Shown here: positions 54,201 through 64,000 of the stretch, in pieces
Layout: the number at the start of each line of letters is the position of its first letter
How positions within the stretch are numbered: the first letter of the stretch is position 1
Assembly: GCF_003352045.1 (NCBI RefSeq)
Contig: NZ_CP025815.1
Coordinates: forward strand, 3,720,001 to 3,784,000
Source: Sulfitobacter sp. JL08
GTDB lineage: Bacteria; Pseudomonadota; Alphaproteobacteria; Rhodobacterales; Rhodobacteraceae
Length of the DNA stretch: 64,000 nt
Direction of reading: 5' to 3'
The notes under the pieces: generated by a model
The model's database searches: none
Told to the model about the DNA's origin: nothing
Seen by the model: the letters and a program-made list of their open reading frames with translations, nothing else
Made by a program: the position numbers and the translations under genes

Positions 54201-54745
54201 CGCAGCAGATAGATCACGGGGAACAACAGAACCCAAACCAGATCAACCATATGCCAGAACGCTGCGCCTACTTCGATGTTGCGGGGCGCATCGCGCCACA
54301 TCACCAACAGCAGAATGACAATCCCGGCCACCACATGCGCAGCGTGAAACCCTGTAAGCAGATAGTAGAACGTAAAGAACGGGTGCGTGTCCCAGCCGAT
54401 CCCAAGTTCTGCCTTGTCGGCATACTCTGCTGATTTGATCCACAAGAATGCAAAGCCCAGGACAGCAGCGAGCCCTAGCAACACGCGGGCGCGCGCACGT
54501 TGGCCGCGTTCGCGCACGGCAACGGCAAGCGCCGCAAACAACCCGCTTGTCACCAGAACAATCGTGTTGATCCCGGCCGCTGTGCTGTTCAGCACGGCCT
54601 GCGCTGATGCAAACCCTGCAGGATCGGTGGCCCGCATCGCCGAAAAGGCCGCCAGACCGGCCCCGAACACCAGCAGCTCGCTGATGATCAACACCCACAT
54701 CATCAAATCGCCGGGCAGCTCATCCAGCACCGAATGCGTGCTCAT
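54197..54745 (-). CDS. norE: NorE, cytochrome-oxidase-subunit-III-like protein
   Basis: 182 aa, five membrane helices. Homologous to subunit III of haem-copper oxidases: PGDLMMWVLIISELLVFGAG, then FFTFYYLLTGFHAAHVVAGI and FWHMVDLVWVLLFPVIYLL. It is an accessory to NO reductase. The start ATG overlaps the norD stop (ATGA). The ORF extends upstream into norD, but this start is the only one matching the family. Confidence 0.93.
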   Translation of the reverse strand: MSTHSVLDELPGDLMMWVLIISELLVFGAGLAAFSAMRATDPAGFASAQAVLNSTAAGINTIVLVTSGLFAALAVAVRERGQRARARVLLGLAAVLGFAFLWIKSAEYADKAELGIGWDTHPFFTFYYLLTGFHAAHVVAGIVILLLVMWRDAPRNIEVGAAFWHMVDLVWVLLFPVIYLLR

Positions 54746-56673
54746 GCACCCACCAGTTCCCGATAGATTTGCGGCAACGCCTCGGTCAGCTTGTCGGGGT
54801 GCGCGATCACATGAAAGCCGCCGCGCCCGAACAGTCGCGGGAACCACGTTTTGGCCTGTTTGTCGATGGTGACACCAAACACCGATTGCCCTGCACGACG
54901 CGCCTCGCGCACGGCCATGGCAGTATCTTCGATCCCGTGGCGGCCTTCGTAATGGTCCAGATCATTGGGTTTGCCATCGGTAATAACCAGAAGAAGGCGG
55001 CGCTTCTTGCCCTGTTGCGCCAGATCGGCCGACGCATGGCGGATCGCTGCCCCCAACCGCGTGTAGAATCCCGGGCGCAATGCACCAATCCGGTCTTCGA
55101 CATGCGCGCTCATCGCTTCACCAAAAGCTTTGCATTGCTGGATATAGACGCGGTCACGTTTTAAGGATGAAAACGCATGGATCGCAAAATCGTCCCCGCA
55201 CGCATCCAACCCCCAGCTGAGCGCCGCCAGCGCTTCACGCTCGATATCAATCACGGCGCGCCCCGTTACGGCGCTTTCCGTCGAACGGGACACATCAAGA
55301 AGGATAGACACCGCCAGATCGCGGGCCTGTGGCAGGGATTGCCGCCAGATGCGGTTGCTGCCCGACCCATTGGCCAGAATATCGACACGCGCGCGCACAA
55401 CCGCCTCCATGTCCAGTTCATCTCCGTCCAGACATGCCGGAACAAACACCCGTCCCGGGCGCAATGCTTCGAACTGGCGTTTGACATGACGGATACGACG
55501 CGCCGCACGAGGGTCTTCTCGAAAGGAAGGAATTGTATCCCCCGCTTTGGCAAGACTGTGCAAAACACGCACGTGATCAGGTAGATAGCTGCCAGAGCGC
55601 GCATCCCATTCCGGATATGTCGTCACGCCGGACAGGCGTTCACGGTCTACGTCTTCGGGGGCCAGATCCAGATGCAGCTTCAGCCGCGTGGCCGGTGCCT
55701 TGGAAATCTGGCCAAGGCCGATTTCATCCTGATCGTCAGCCGCTTTTTTTGCATTGTCCGGATCATCGTCATCGACACGGCGGTTCAGGTTCAGGAACTC
55801 TGCCCAACTTAGAATGGCTTCGAACTTGTGCAGGATCAGGCTGTCGGTGCGTTCGGCCTGATCGGCCTGACGACGGCGCGCGCGATGGGTGCCGTCACCG
55901 GATTCTTCGGGCGGCCCATCTGAATCACGCGCTTCGACACTGTCTGGGGCGCTGAACACCAGTTCGCGCAGATCAGGCCACAGAGGCACCGGCTGATAGG
56001 GGCTGTATCCCCTTGTTGCCGTCAGGGTTTCACGTGGAGCATCCAGCAATTTCAATGCCAGTGCAGGCAGCGGCGCAGGATCGCCCAGCGCAGCCCGCAC
56101 CAGGGCTTCGACGGCGGCTTCGGTTTTCGGCAGGTGCGCTGTGCGGCGGTGGTGGCGTGTGACATCACACAGACCGCGGTAAAGATCGGCCAGACCGGGG
56201 CCATTTTCCAACGCCGCCCGCGCCATTGTACGGGCGGCATCAATTGCACGCAGATCGGCGCGCAACGGATCATCATCGCGCACGAATTCGGGTGCGTGCG
56301 CCGCTGCGGCTGTCAGCCACAGATACAAGGCCCCGTTGGCTTCGCGCGTTGGAAAAACCGCCAGTCTTTGCGGCAAGCGCAAGGCTTCTCCGTCAAAGCT
56401 GGCGCGCGGGACTATTTCGGCCTCGGCTCCCAGACGGCGCAGAAAGCTCAGCCTGTGGCGGCTGACTTCGGCGCTGACAGGGCGCAGTTCGACGGCATGG
56501 GAACCGCCCAGTCCACGGAAAAAAACTGCCAGCCGCCCGCTGACCTCGGAAAGGTCAACACCGGCTCCGTGATGCATGGTTGGCGCATCCAGACGGCTGG
56601 CAAACGCGTGCCACAGTTTCCCGACAGTTTCTTCGGGTTCCCATGGCTCGATTTCAATCTTGCCCATGGCCAT
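54742..56673 (-). CDS. norD: NorD, von Willebrand-type protein for NO reductase activation
   Basis: 643 aa. A C-terminal VWA domain has a metal-binding motif in ILLDVSRSTESAV (about residue 450). With the MoxR-type ATPase NorQ it activates NorBC, probably by helping insert the non-haem iron. The N-terminal two-thirds, starting MAMGKIEIEPWEPEE, are NorD-specific. Two ATGs, at 56673 and 56667, are possible, and the second has the better distance from AGGC. It lies 3 bases after norQ. Confidence 0.94.
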   Translation of the reverse strand: MAMGKIEIEPWEPEETVGKLWHAFASRLDAPTMHHGAGVDLSEVSGRLAVFFRGLGGSHAVELRPVSAEVSRHRLSFLRRLGAEAEIVPRASFDGEALRLPQRLAVFPTREANGALYLWLTAAAAHAPEFVRDDDPLRADLRAIDAARTMARAALENGPGLADLYRGLCDVTRHHRRTAHLPKTEAAVEALVRAALGDPAPLPALALKLLDAPRETLTATRGYSPYQPVPLWPDLRELVFSAPDSVEARDSDGPPEESGDGTHRARRRQADQAERTDSLILHKFEAILSWAEFLNLNRRVDDDDPDNAKKAADDQDEIGLGQISKAPATRLKLHLDLAPEDVDRERLSGVTTYPEWDARSGSYLPDHVRVLHSLAKAGDTIPSFREDPRAARRIRHVKRQFEALRPGRVFVPACLDGDELDMEAVVRARVDILANGSGSNRIWRQSLPQARDLAVSILLDVSRSTESAVTGRAVIDIEREALAALSWGLDACGDDFAIHAFSSLKRDRVYIQQCKAFGEAMSAHVEDRIGALRPGFYTRLGAAIRHASADLAQQGKKRRLLLVITDGKPNDLDHYEGRHGIEDTAMAVREARRAGQSVFGVTIDKQAKTWFPRLFGRGGFHVIAHPDKLTEALPQIYRELVGA

Positions 56674-56676
56674 GCC

Positions 56677-57489
56677 TCACCCGAAGATGGCCGTAACAAG
56701 ATCGAGGAGCCCGCGTTTGATATCGGCATCATCGGTCAGCGGTTCGATCATCGCCGCTTCGACGGCCCGTTCCACGGGCATGCCTTGTGCTATCAACGTG
56801 GCCGCATAGACGATCAGCCGTGTTGAAACACCCTCTTCCAGATCCTGACCTTTCAGGGCCCGCAATTTCCCGCCAAGTCGGACAAGCGGTTTGACCCGGT
56901 CAACATCCAGCCCACTTTCACAGGCCACGACTTCCACCTCGACATCGGGCTTGGGAAAGTCGAATTCAACGGCCAGAAAGCGCTGGCGTGTCGATGGTTT
57001 AAGGGTTTTGAGAATATTCTGGTAACCGGGGTTGTACGAGGCCACCAGCATAAATCCGGGCGCGGCTTCAAGCTCTTCTCCGGTACGGTCGATCGGCAGG
57101 ATACGCCGGTCATCCGTCAACGGATGCAAGACTACAGTCACGTCCTTTCGCGCCTCGACCACTTCGTCAAGGTAGCAGATCGCGCCTTCGCGCACCGCGC
57201 GGGTCAGCGGGCCATCGACCCAAACGGTTTCTCCGCCTTTCAGCAGATACCGCCCGATCAGGTCGGCTGCTGACAGATCGTCATGACAGGCTACCGTATA
57301 AAGCGGGCGGCCAAGACGGGCGGCCATATGGGTGACAAAGCGTGTCTTGCCACAGCCTGTCGGACCTTTCAGAAGAACCGGCAGATCATTCGCGCTGGCC
57401 GCTTCGAACAGGGCGCATTCATCGCCCTGCGGCAGGTAAAAGGGGGCGTCAGCCGCCCCCTTCTTGTTCGGGGCAAAGGTGCCATCCAT
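56677..57489 (-). CDS. norQ: NorQ, MoxR-type AAA+ ATPase for NO reductase activation
   Basis: 270 aa. Walker [10 protein letters not shown] (about residues 42-50), Walker [15 protein letters not shown], and sensor-like SYNPGYQN. MoxR ATPases act with VWA partners (here NorD) to remodel or metallate their target. ATG at 57487-57489 follows GGAG at about 9 bases. A GTG overlapping the norB stop is an alternative start. Downstream, norD follows after 3 bases. Confidence 0.94.
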   Translation of the reverse strand: MDGTFAPNKKGAADAPFYLPQGDECALFEAASANDLPVLLKGPTGCGKTRFVTHMAARLGRPLYTVACHDDLSAADLIGRYLLKGGETVWVDGPLTRAVREGAICYLDEVVEARKDVTVVLHPLTDDRRILPIDRTGEELEAAPGFMLVASYNPGYQNILKTLKPSTRQRFLAVEFDFPKPDVEVEVVACESGLDVDRVKPLVRLGGKLRALKGQDLEEGVSTRLIVYAATLIAQGMPVERAVEAAMIEPLTDDADIKRGLLDLVTAIFG

Positions 57490-57494
57490 ATCGA

Positions 57495-58859
57495 TCACTC
57501 CGCTGCTACTGTTTTACCGGGTTCGATCACTTCGCGCCGGGGCACAAAGATCGCGTAAAGGAACAACAGAACGCCCAGGAAGACGACCACACCGGACCCA
57601 AAGCGCATCCAGTAGAACAGCGCGATGCTGTCCTGCACGTCCATAAAGTTTTCGCCCAGCACGCGCTGCATGTGGGTTTGGACAGTGCCAGCAAAGGTCA
57701 GTGTGAAGGTCATGAACACCATACCACCCGACATCAGCCAGAACGACGCCATGTTCAGCACCTGATTATAGGGATCACGCCCTTTCAGGATCGGCATCGC
57801 ATAGGTGAAGATCGCAAGGTTAAGGCAGACATAGGCACCATAAAACGCAAGGTGTCCGTGCGCAGCCGTGATCTGGGTGCCGTGGGTATAGTAGTTGACC
57901 CCGTGCAGCGTGTGCAGGAAGCCCCAGACACCCGCCCCGAAGAACGCCAGTGTGGCGCAGCCAAGGCTCCACAACAGTGCTGCCTTGTTCGGATGGTCCC
58001 GACGGCCCTTCCAGACCATGACAAAGGCAAAGGCCATCATCATGAAGAACGGGATCACTTCAAGCGAACTGAAGATGGATCCGATCCACTGCCAGTAACC
58101 GGGTGATCCGATCCAGTAATAATGGTGTCCGGTACCAAGGATGCCGGAAAACAGCGCTGCGGCAACGATGACGTAAAGCCACTTTTCAACCACCTCGCGG
58201 TCCACGCCGGTCAGCTTGAGCATCAGGTAGGCCAGAATGGATGCCATTATCAGCTCCCACACGCCTTCCACCCACAGGTGGATCACATACCACCAGTACT
58301 GTTTGTCCAGCGCCAGATTGTCAGGATTGTAAAAGGCGAACAGGAACAACAGTGCCAGACCCCACAAACCCAGCAACAGGATGTTGGTGATTGCGGTTTT
58401 CTTGCCTTTCAGAACTGTCATGCTGACATTGTAAAGGAACATCAATGCAGCCACGACGATGCCCACCTTGACCCATTTGGGTTGTTCCAGAAACTCGCGT
58501 CCTTCCTTGCCCAGCAACCAGTTGCCTTCGAACAGGTTGAACACATAGGTCAGCACAACGCCCAGTGTTCCGACCACCAGGATGATCAGTTGCAGATAGG
58601 CAATGGTAGGCGAATGGATTTCACGCTCGGCTTCTTCCGGGATCAGGAAATAGGCCGCGCCGAAAAAGCCCAGAAGCAGCCACACAACAAGGCTGTTGGT
58701 GTGCAGCATCCGGATAATGTTAAAGGGCAAAAGCTCTGACAGGGTGTTGGGCATCACATACACAAACCCCGCCAGCAAACCGCCCACGATCTGGATCGCG
58801 AACAGGCCAAGCGCCACCCCAAAATACGCATACGCGATTTTTTGTGATTGGTATTTCAT
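57495..58859 (-). CDS. norB: Nitric oxide reductase large subunit NorB
   Basis: 454 aa, twelve membrane helices, haem-copper oxidase superfamily. It reduces 2 NO to N2O with electrons from NorC. Conserved haem and FeB ligands are visible in [25 protein letters not shown] and [10 protein letters not shown], and the late histidine pair in [11 protein letters not shown]. The length is usual for cNor. It starts 16 bases after norC. Confidence 0.96.
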   Translation of the reverse strand: MKYQSQKIAYAYFGVALGLFAIQIVGGLLAGFVYVMPNTLSELLPFNIIRMLHTNSLVVWLLLGFFGAAYFLIPEEAEREIHSPTIAYLQLIILVVGTLGVVLTYVFNLFEGNWLLGKEGREFLEQPKWVKVGIVVAALMFLYNVSMTVLKGKKTAITNILLLGLWGLALLFLFAFYNPDNLALDKQYWWYVIHLWVEGVWELIMASILAYLMLKLTGVDREVVEKWLYVIVAAALFSGILGTGHHYYWIGSPGYWQWIGSIFSSLEVIPFFMMMAFAFVMVWKGRRDHPNKAALLWSLGCATLAFFGAGVWGFLHTLHGVNYYTHGTQITAAHGHLAFYGAYVCLNLAIFTYAMPILKGRDPYNQVLNMASFWLMSGGMVFMTFTLTFAGTVQTHMQRVLGENFMDVQDSIALFYWMRFGSGVVVFLGVLLFLYAIFVPRREVIEPGKTVAAE

Positions 58860-58874
58860 CGGTTTCGTCCTTTC

Positions 58875-59327
58875 TCAGCCCGCATCATTGGGCGGCCAGC
58901 CCTGCGCATCGATAGAATCGGTCCACAGCAGAAAATCACTGAGGGCGCGGTATTCTTCGTCGTTCAGGCCAAAGTTCGGCATCTGACGGCGGCCTTCGAT
59001 GCCTGTCGGCATGGCCTCCATCCAGCCTTTGAGCGTTTCAAACGCCGCCTCCGGATCGTCTTCGACGCCCCAGCGGGTCATCACGTTCGCCAGTTCAGGC
59101 GCGAAATACGCGCCTTCGCCAAGGATCGTGTGACAGTTGATACAACCGTTCTGTTCCCAAAGGTGTTTTCCAAGGGCAACGCTTTCGGTGATGCCCTCGT
59201 GATCGGTAGATGTGGTGACGATGTAACGGTGCGAATGAACCGACAGCCCCACAAAGATGATAATAAAGAACAGGGATCCCCCGAAAAAGATGTTCCGGGC
59301 CATGCTCTTGGTCATGACTTCGCGCAT
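58875..59327 (-). CDS. norC: Nitric oxide reductase cytochrome c subunit NorC
   Basis: 150 aa. One N-terminal membrane helix (about 13-30), then a periplasmic cytochrome c domain with haem site CINCH (Cys62, Cys65, His66) in CINCHTILGEGAYFAP and the axial Met in RRQMPNFGL. It passes electrons from cytochrome c to NorB. ATG at 59325-59327 follows AAAAGGAGAGC. It heads the norCBQDEF operon, with two overlapping Dnr-type boxes upstream. Confidence 0.95.
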   Translation of the reverse strand: MREVMTKSMARNIFFGGSLFFIIIFVGLSVHSHRYIVTTSTDHEGITESVALGKHLWEQNGCINCHTILGEGAYFAPELANVMTRWGVEDDPEAAFETLKGWMEAMPTGIEGRRQMPNFGLNDEEYRALSDFLLWTDSIDAQGWPPNDAG

Positions 59328-59384
59328 TGCGCTCTCCTTTTGCGCTGCGTTGATGATAGGGGCACTTTGTGCGCCGCGGCCGTT

Positions 59385-59405
59385 TTGATCCTTGGCAAAA
59401 GTCAA
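59385..59405 (-). promoter_or_regulatory. Two overlapping Dnr/Fnr-type boxes upstream of norC
   Basis: TTGATCCTTGGCAA (59385-59398) and TTGGCAAAAGTCAA (59392-59405) each have the TTG-N8-CAA frame of Crp/Fnr-family sites and share TTGGCAA. Their centres are about 64 and 71 bases upstream of the norC start codon. They lie in the 110-base gap between nnrS and norC, so they can only serve norC. A TATCAT at 59353-59358 is a possible -10. Confidence 0.68.
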
Positions 59406-59437
59406 GCAGCGGCGTTTCTTTTACGTTTTCGCAAATG

Positions 59438-60631
59438 TCACGCGGTCTGGCGCGGCCCCGATATAGCCGGCCACAGCGCGATCAGGTAAAGGGTAAAGGC
59501 GATGATCCAGATGCCACCGGCGCCCAGCATCATGGGAAAATAGAAATCGCCCGACAGCGTGGATCCGACCCAGCGCAAACCGGCGGCCAGAATGATCAGC
59601 CCGTAGGCAACAGCGACCGCAACCGGCGCAATCAACGGGCGCCCGCTATGGCCCAGTATTGCACGGCTCATCACGGCCAGTGTCATACCCCCGATGCAAC
59701 CGATGCCCAGAACATGCAGTGCCGCAACTTCGCTGGACAGGGCGAACTGGCTGGCCCCCCAAGACACCAGCCCCACGCCAAGCGTCAGCATGCCCAGATG
59801 CAACGACCAAAGGATCGGTTGGTTCCACGTCCAGAACGGCCGCCAGCAGGCCACACGCAGACATTGCAGAATGCCGGCAATTGCGGCCATTCCCCCCAAC
59901 ACCCATGCGGGCAAACCGATCAACAGGGCCAGCGGCAACGCCGCCATTAACAGAATGGCAGGGCGCTCGATCCGGTTCGGGCTGGTTGGCCAAAAAGCTT
60001 CCGCGACACCTGCGCGTTTCATCGCATTTCGGGTAAAGGCCGGTGTCACGCGTCCGCCCAGAACAGCAATCATCGCGCACAGCGCAAACAGACCGGCCCG
60101 CAATCCGACGGCTGCACTGTCCTCTGTCACGCCCATCCATTCCAGATGCACCACCAGATTGCTGACCCAGATTGCGCCAAGAAACCCGACAAGAACCATG
60201 TTCTGAGGTTTCGGCCGTTTGATCAGTTGCGACATGATCTGGGCGATCATGATCGGCAGAAAGGCAAGATCGGCAATGGCAACCAAACTCGCCGGCAAGG
60301 TACCGGACCACCACATGACAGCCCGTCCGGCAAGCCAGACACCCGCAGCGACGGCGATAAAGCGTTGCGGCGCGGCCTTGGCACCGGTCCAGTTTGGCAC
60401 GGCTGTCAGCAGAAAGCCCCCCAACGCCGCAGCAGAGTAGCCGAATATCATCTCGTGTGCGTGCCACAGATGCGGCGGCGGGGCGAAGGGCAGATCATAA
60501 ATCATGCCGCCGGCGAAATGCACCCCCAGATACAATTCCCATACCAGCATCGAAAATATCGCAAACGCCCCCGCAGCCAGAAAGAAGATGCGGAAGCCCT
60601 GGGAAAACAGACGTGAGATCAGCGATGTCAT
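59438..60631 (-). CDS. nnrS: NnrS-family haem-copper membrane protein
   Basis: 397 aa with about twelve membrane helices. It matches NnrS, a haem- and copper-containing membrane protein linked to denitrification and to relief from NO stress. Features include PPPHLWHAHEMIFGYSAAALGGFLLTAVPNWTG and LHVLGIGCIGGMTLAVMSRAILGHSGR, both His-rich and typical of the family. The start overlaps the nirI stop (ATGA). It ends 111 bases upstream of norC. Confidence 0.94.
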   Translation of the reverse strand: MTSLISRLFSQGFRIFFLAAGAFAIFSMLVWELYLGVHFAGGMIYDLPFAPPPHLWHAHEMIFGYSAAALGGFLLTAVPNWTGAKAAPQRFIAVAAGVWLAGRAVMWWSGTLPASLVAIADLAFLPIMIAQIMSQLIKRPKPQNMVLVGFLGAIWVSNLVVHLEWMGVTEDSAAVGLRAGLFALCAMIAVLGGRVTPAFTRNAMKRAGVAEAFWPTSPNRIERPAILLMAALPLALLIGLPAWVLGGMAAIAGILQCLRVACWRPFWTWNQPILWSLHLGMLTLGVGLVSWGASQFALSSEVAALHVLGIGCIGGMTLAVMSRAILGHSGRPLIAPVAVAVAYGLIILAAGLRWVGSTLSGDFYFPMMLGAGGIWIIAFTLYLIALWPAISGPRQTA

Positions 60632-62694
60632 GCGGATGACCCTCCTACAGCGGGTGTGGCGCGTTGGCGCCTTTTCAGAACAGGGCAGGTTGCGGCATCA
60701 TTCATGACAACCTGACATCTGAGGCACAGAACACATTCGTTCGGGTTGATACGGCCCAGCGGATCAATCGCGCCGACCGTACACTTGGTCTCGCACAACC
60801 GGCATTCGCGGCCGCATTGCGGGCGGCGGTGCAGCCAGTCGAATATCTTGAGCTTGGCCGGAATGGCCAGTGCGGCGCCCAGCGGGCAAAGATAGCGGCA
60901 ATAAAACCGTTCGATAAACAGCCCGGCCGTAAGCAGCACCAGCACAAAGGCCACAAATGGCCATGCGCGCATCATCTGCATGGAAATCGCCGTCTTGAAC
61001 GGCTCTGCCTCTGCCAGAATTAGCGCCTGTGTCATCGAATAGAAGGACAGCGCCAGAATCGCCACGAACAAGGTGTACTTGATGATCCACAGCCGTTCGT
61101 GCAGGGCATGCGGCACCTTGATCTGGGGCACACCCAGACGTTGCGCGATAACATTCGACAGTTCCTGCAAAGCGCCAAACGGGCATAGCCAACCACAGAA
61201 CACACCCCGCCCCCAAAACAACAAACCCAGACCGACACCCGCCCAAAGCGTGAATATGACCGGTTCGATCAGGAATGTTTCCCAGCGAAATCCGTTCAGC
61301 AGGGAATGCACAAAGGCGACGACCTGCACGACAGACAACTGGCCGTTCAGAATCCAACCCAGCCAGACCAGTGTGGTTGTCAGAAACCCCAGCCGGATGG
61401 CCCGCCACAATTTGGGCCGGCGCACCACGGATTCCTGAAACAGAAGGATCAGGGTCAGTATGATTTGCATAGCTGCAACGCTGATCACGGCAAACCGTTT
61501 GTCCTGCCACGTCAGCTGCCATAACGGCGCAGCTTCGGGCGGGGGCGGCACCAGATGCGTTTCAGGCAAGGCGTATGGAACATCAATCACGAATGACAGG
61601 TCATTCCCGGCGCTGTCGGGGCGTGTCGCCGTCAGTTCAAGGGTGAACGGGCGGGTCGGGTCAAAGCCGTCCGGCGGGATCGTGAACAGGCTGCGTTCCT
61701 TGGTTTCCGGCGCACCCGCCGTGGCCAGTTTATCAACGCGCACATATCCTGCATCGGTGATCGGCACACGCCTGTCGCCCTGCACCAGAACGATCCTGTC
61801 AAAAACGCCGGTCTTGCGCCAATCAGTGCCCCGGTGCGAATGAAGCCCGCGCGAGGCAACAAACAGAACCACGTCACCGGGTCCAAGCGCCCCGACAGCG
61901 CGGGTATATTGCTGCTGTCCCAGAATATTGCGGCCAATCGTGGGGGGATCGGCCAGGGCGACCCATACCTCTATGAAGGGCGCATCCCCTGCGGGAACCG
62001 GAACCTTGGCCCCGCTCAAGGCCGCGCGCGCGGTATCGAGTGTTACCACGCTGTGCGAAATTGCGTTTTCGGCAATCAGTGTGGGCCAGTCCTTTGCTTC
62101 AAAACTGATCCGGTCGATGCCACCACCGGGCAGCAATCCGCGCCCGATTGCCAATGTGCGCGCAGTCCGCAGGATCGAATCCCTGATTACACCTGTAGAA
62201 ACCGTCGCGCGGGAGATAATGTCCGGCATATCGGGGCCGTCACCCGCCCCGTCTGGGTTCGTCAGGTCAATACCGGCAAACCCATCGACGAATCTGGCGA
62301 TGTCCTGATCTGTCAGGCCCAAAGTCAGAATGGGTTCGTTGTGCTGCATCAGCCTGGCGCCAACGATGCGGCCTTGCGGACCAATGGCCACCATCACATC
62401 CAGCGGACGGCCCGAGTAGCCGACAGAGCGTGCAATTTCCCATGTCGACGCAATATGGCCAACAACCCTGCCGCCCTGGGATACGGACCACCCCGGAACG
62501 GCGGCTTCGTCGCGTGTGATGACCGGCGCATCCTGCAGATCAAAAAGGCCCTGGGCAATCTCGGGTGTTGGCGGGATCGCGGCAATGCCCTGCTCCATCT
62601 GCGGACGCACAGTTTGCGCACTGGCAAAATGCACCGAAGCCGGTGCAACACAGGCCAACACACAAATCATCATGGATACAAGTTGACGAACCAT
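60628..62694 (-). CDS. nirI: NirI/NosR-type membrane flavo-iron-sulfur protein
   Basis: 688 aa. A signal peptide or anchor (about 1-26) precedes a periplasmic FMN-binding domain with RATVSTGVIRDS (about 162-173), where a covalent-FMN threonine motif like that of NosR would sit. Then come five to six membrane helices, a CGWLCPFGALQEL motif, and C-terminal CRYLCPLGA and ferredoxin-like clusters (CRLCETKCTVG, CVLCLRCQVVMN). NirI and NosR support expression or electron supply of nitrite or N2O reductase. The location divergent from nirS favours NirI. Confidence 0.92.
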   Translation of the reverse strand: MVRQLVSMMICVLACVAPASVHFASAQTVRPQMEQGIAAIPPTPEIAQGLFDLQDAPVITRDEAAVPGWSVSQGGRVVGHIASTWEIARSVGYSGRPLDVMVAIGPQGRIVGARLMQHNEPILTLGLTDQDIARFVDGFAGIDLTNPDGAGDGPDMPDIISRATVSTGVIRDSILRTARTLAIGRGLLPGGGIDRISFEAKDWPTLIAENAISHSVVTLDTARAALSGAKVPVPAGDAPFIEVWVALADPPTIGRNILGQQQYTRAVGALGPGDVVLFVASRGLHSHRGTDWRKTGVFDRIVLVQGDRRVPITDAGYVRVDKLATAGAPETKERSLFTIPPDGFDPTRPFTLELTATRPDSAGNDLSFVIDVPYALPETHLVPPPPEAAPLWQLTWQDKRFAVISVAAMQIILTLILLFQESVVRRPKLWRAIRLGFLTTTLVWLGWILNGQLSVVQVVAFVHSLLNGFRWETFLIEPVIFTLWAGVGLGLLFWGRGVFCGWLCPFGALQELSNVIAQRLGVPQIKVPHALHERLWIIKYTLFVAILALSFYSMTQALILAEAEPFKTAISMQMMRAWPFVAFVLVLLTAGLFIERFYCRYLCPLGAALAIPAKLKIFDWLHRRPQCGRECRLCETKCTVGAIDPLGRINPNECVLCLRCQVVMNDAATCPVLKRRQRATPAVGGSSA

Positions 62695-62727
62695 TCCATC
62701 TTGTTGCGCGCCGGAAAGTTTGCCGCC

Positions 62728-64000
<1,273 letters not shown>

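Overview
The window looks like chromosomal DNA of an alphaproteobacterium of the order Rhodobacterales, most likely the Roseobacter group. The grounds are moderately GC-rich coding sequence, long strings of genes overlapping by 4 bases, an aa3-oxidase subunit IV micro-protein, a plant-type glutamate-cysteine ligase, an ALA synthase (C4 haem pathway), and a nirS-type denitrification cluster with nirI, nnrS and norCBQDEF. I cannot name the genus. No rRNA, tRNA, insertion sequence, prophage or CRISPR array was seen. Two genes run off the ends: a TPR protein at the left and nirS at the right.

Layout. 1-6 kb: TPR protein, ETF-ubiquinone oxidoreductase, a soxR regulator divergent from a VOC-family gene with a near-perfect SoxR box between them, greA, and an unknown membrane protein. 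6-10 kb: a molybdenum-cofactor operon fdhD-mobA-mobB-moeA with 4-base overlaps, in which MoeA carries an extra N-terminal RNase-H-like domain. 10-17 kb: azlCD exporter, a lipoprotein, cytochrome oxidase subunit IV, a metallo-hydrolase and an acyl-CoA dehydrogenase in one operon, Sua5 and YqgE. 17-24 kb: a DsbD-N-like periplasmic protein, an RND pump with its adaptor, moaB, a LysE exporter and a family-4 uracil-DNA glycosylase. 25-28 kb: a tight operon pyrB - tail-anchored protein - catalytically dead dihydroorotase (pyrC') - plsY.

28-40 kb is housekeeping: LysE exporter, a DUF1185 protein, gshA, rsmE divergent from ubiA, an OmpA-like envelope protein, moaE/moaD, pgsA and uvrC. The 290-base gap upstream of uvrC is AT-rich and holds a perfect DnaA box and a 19-base palindrome. 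40-51 kb: an FolM-like short-chain reductase, a Ca2+/Na+ exchanger, a tiny zinc-ribbon protein, an S49 peptidase, an ABC-2 exporter, a CoxG-like protein, a drug/metabolite transporter and a second RND pump.

51-64 kb is a denitrification island. hemA (ALA synthase) is divergent from a Dnr-type Crp/Fnr regulator that overlaps a DUF4202 gene. norCBQDEF runs towards them on the other strand, preceded by nnrS and nirI, and nirI is divergent from nirS. TTGAC-N4-GTCAA-like boxes lie upstream of hemA/dnr, norC (two overlapping copies) and nirS/nirI. The likely logic is that the Dnr protein senses nitric oxide, switches on nitrite reductase (nitrite to NO) and NO reductase (NO to N2O), and raises haem precursor supply through hemA at the same time.
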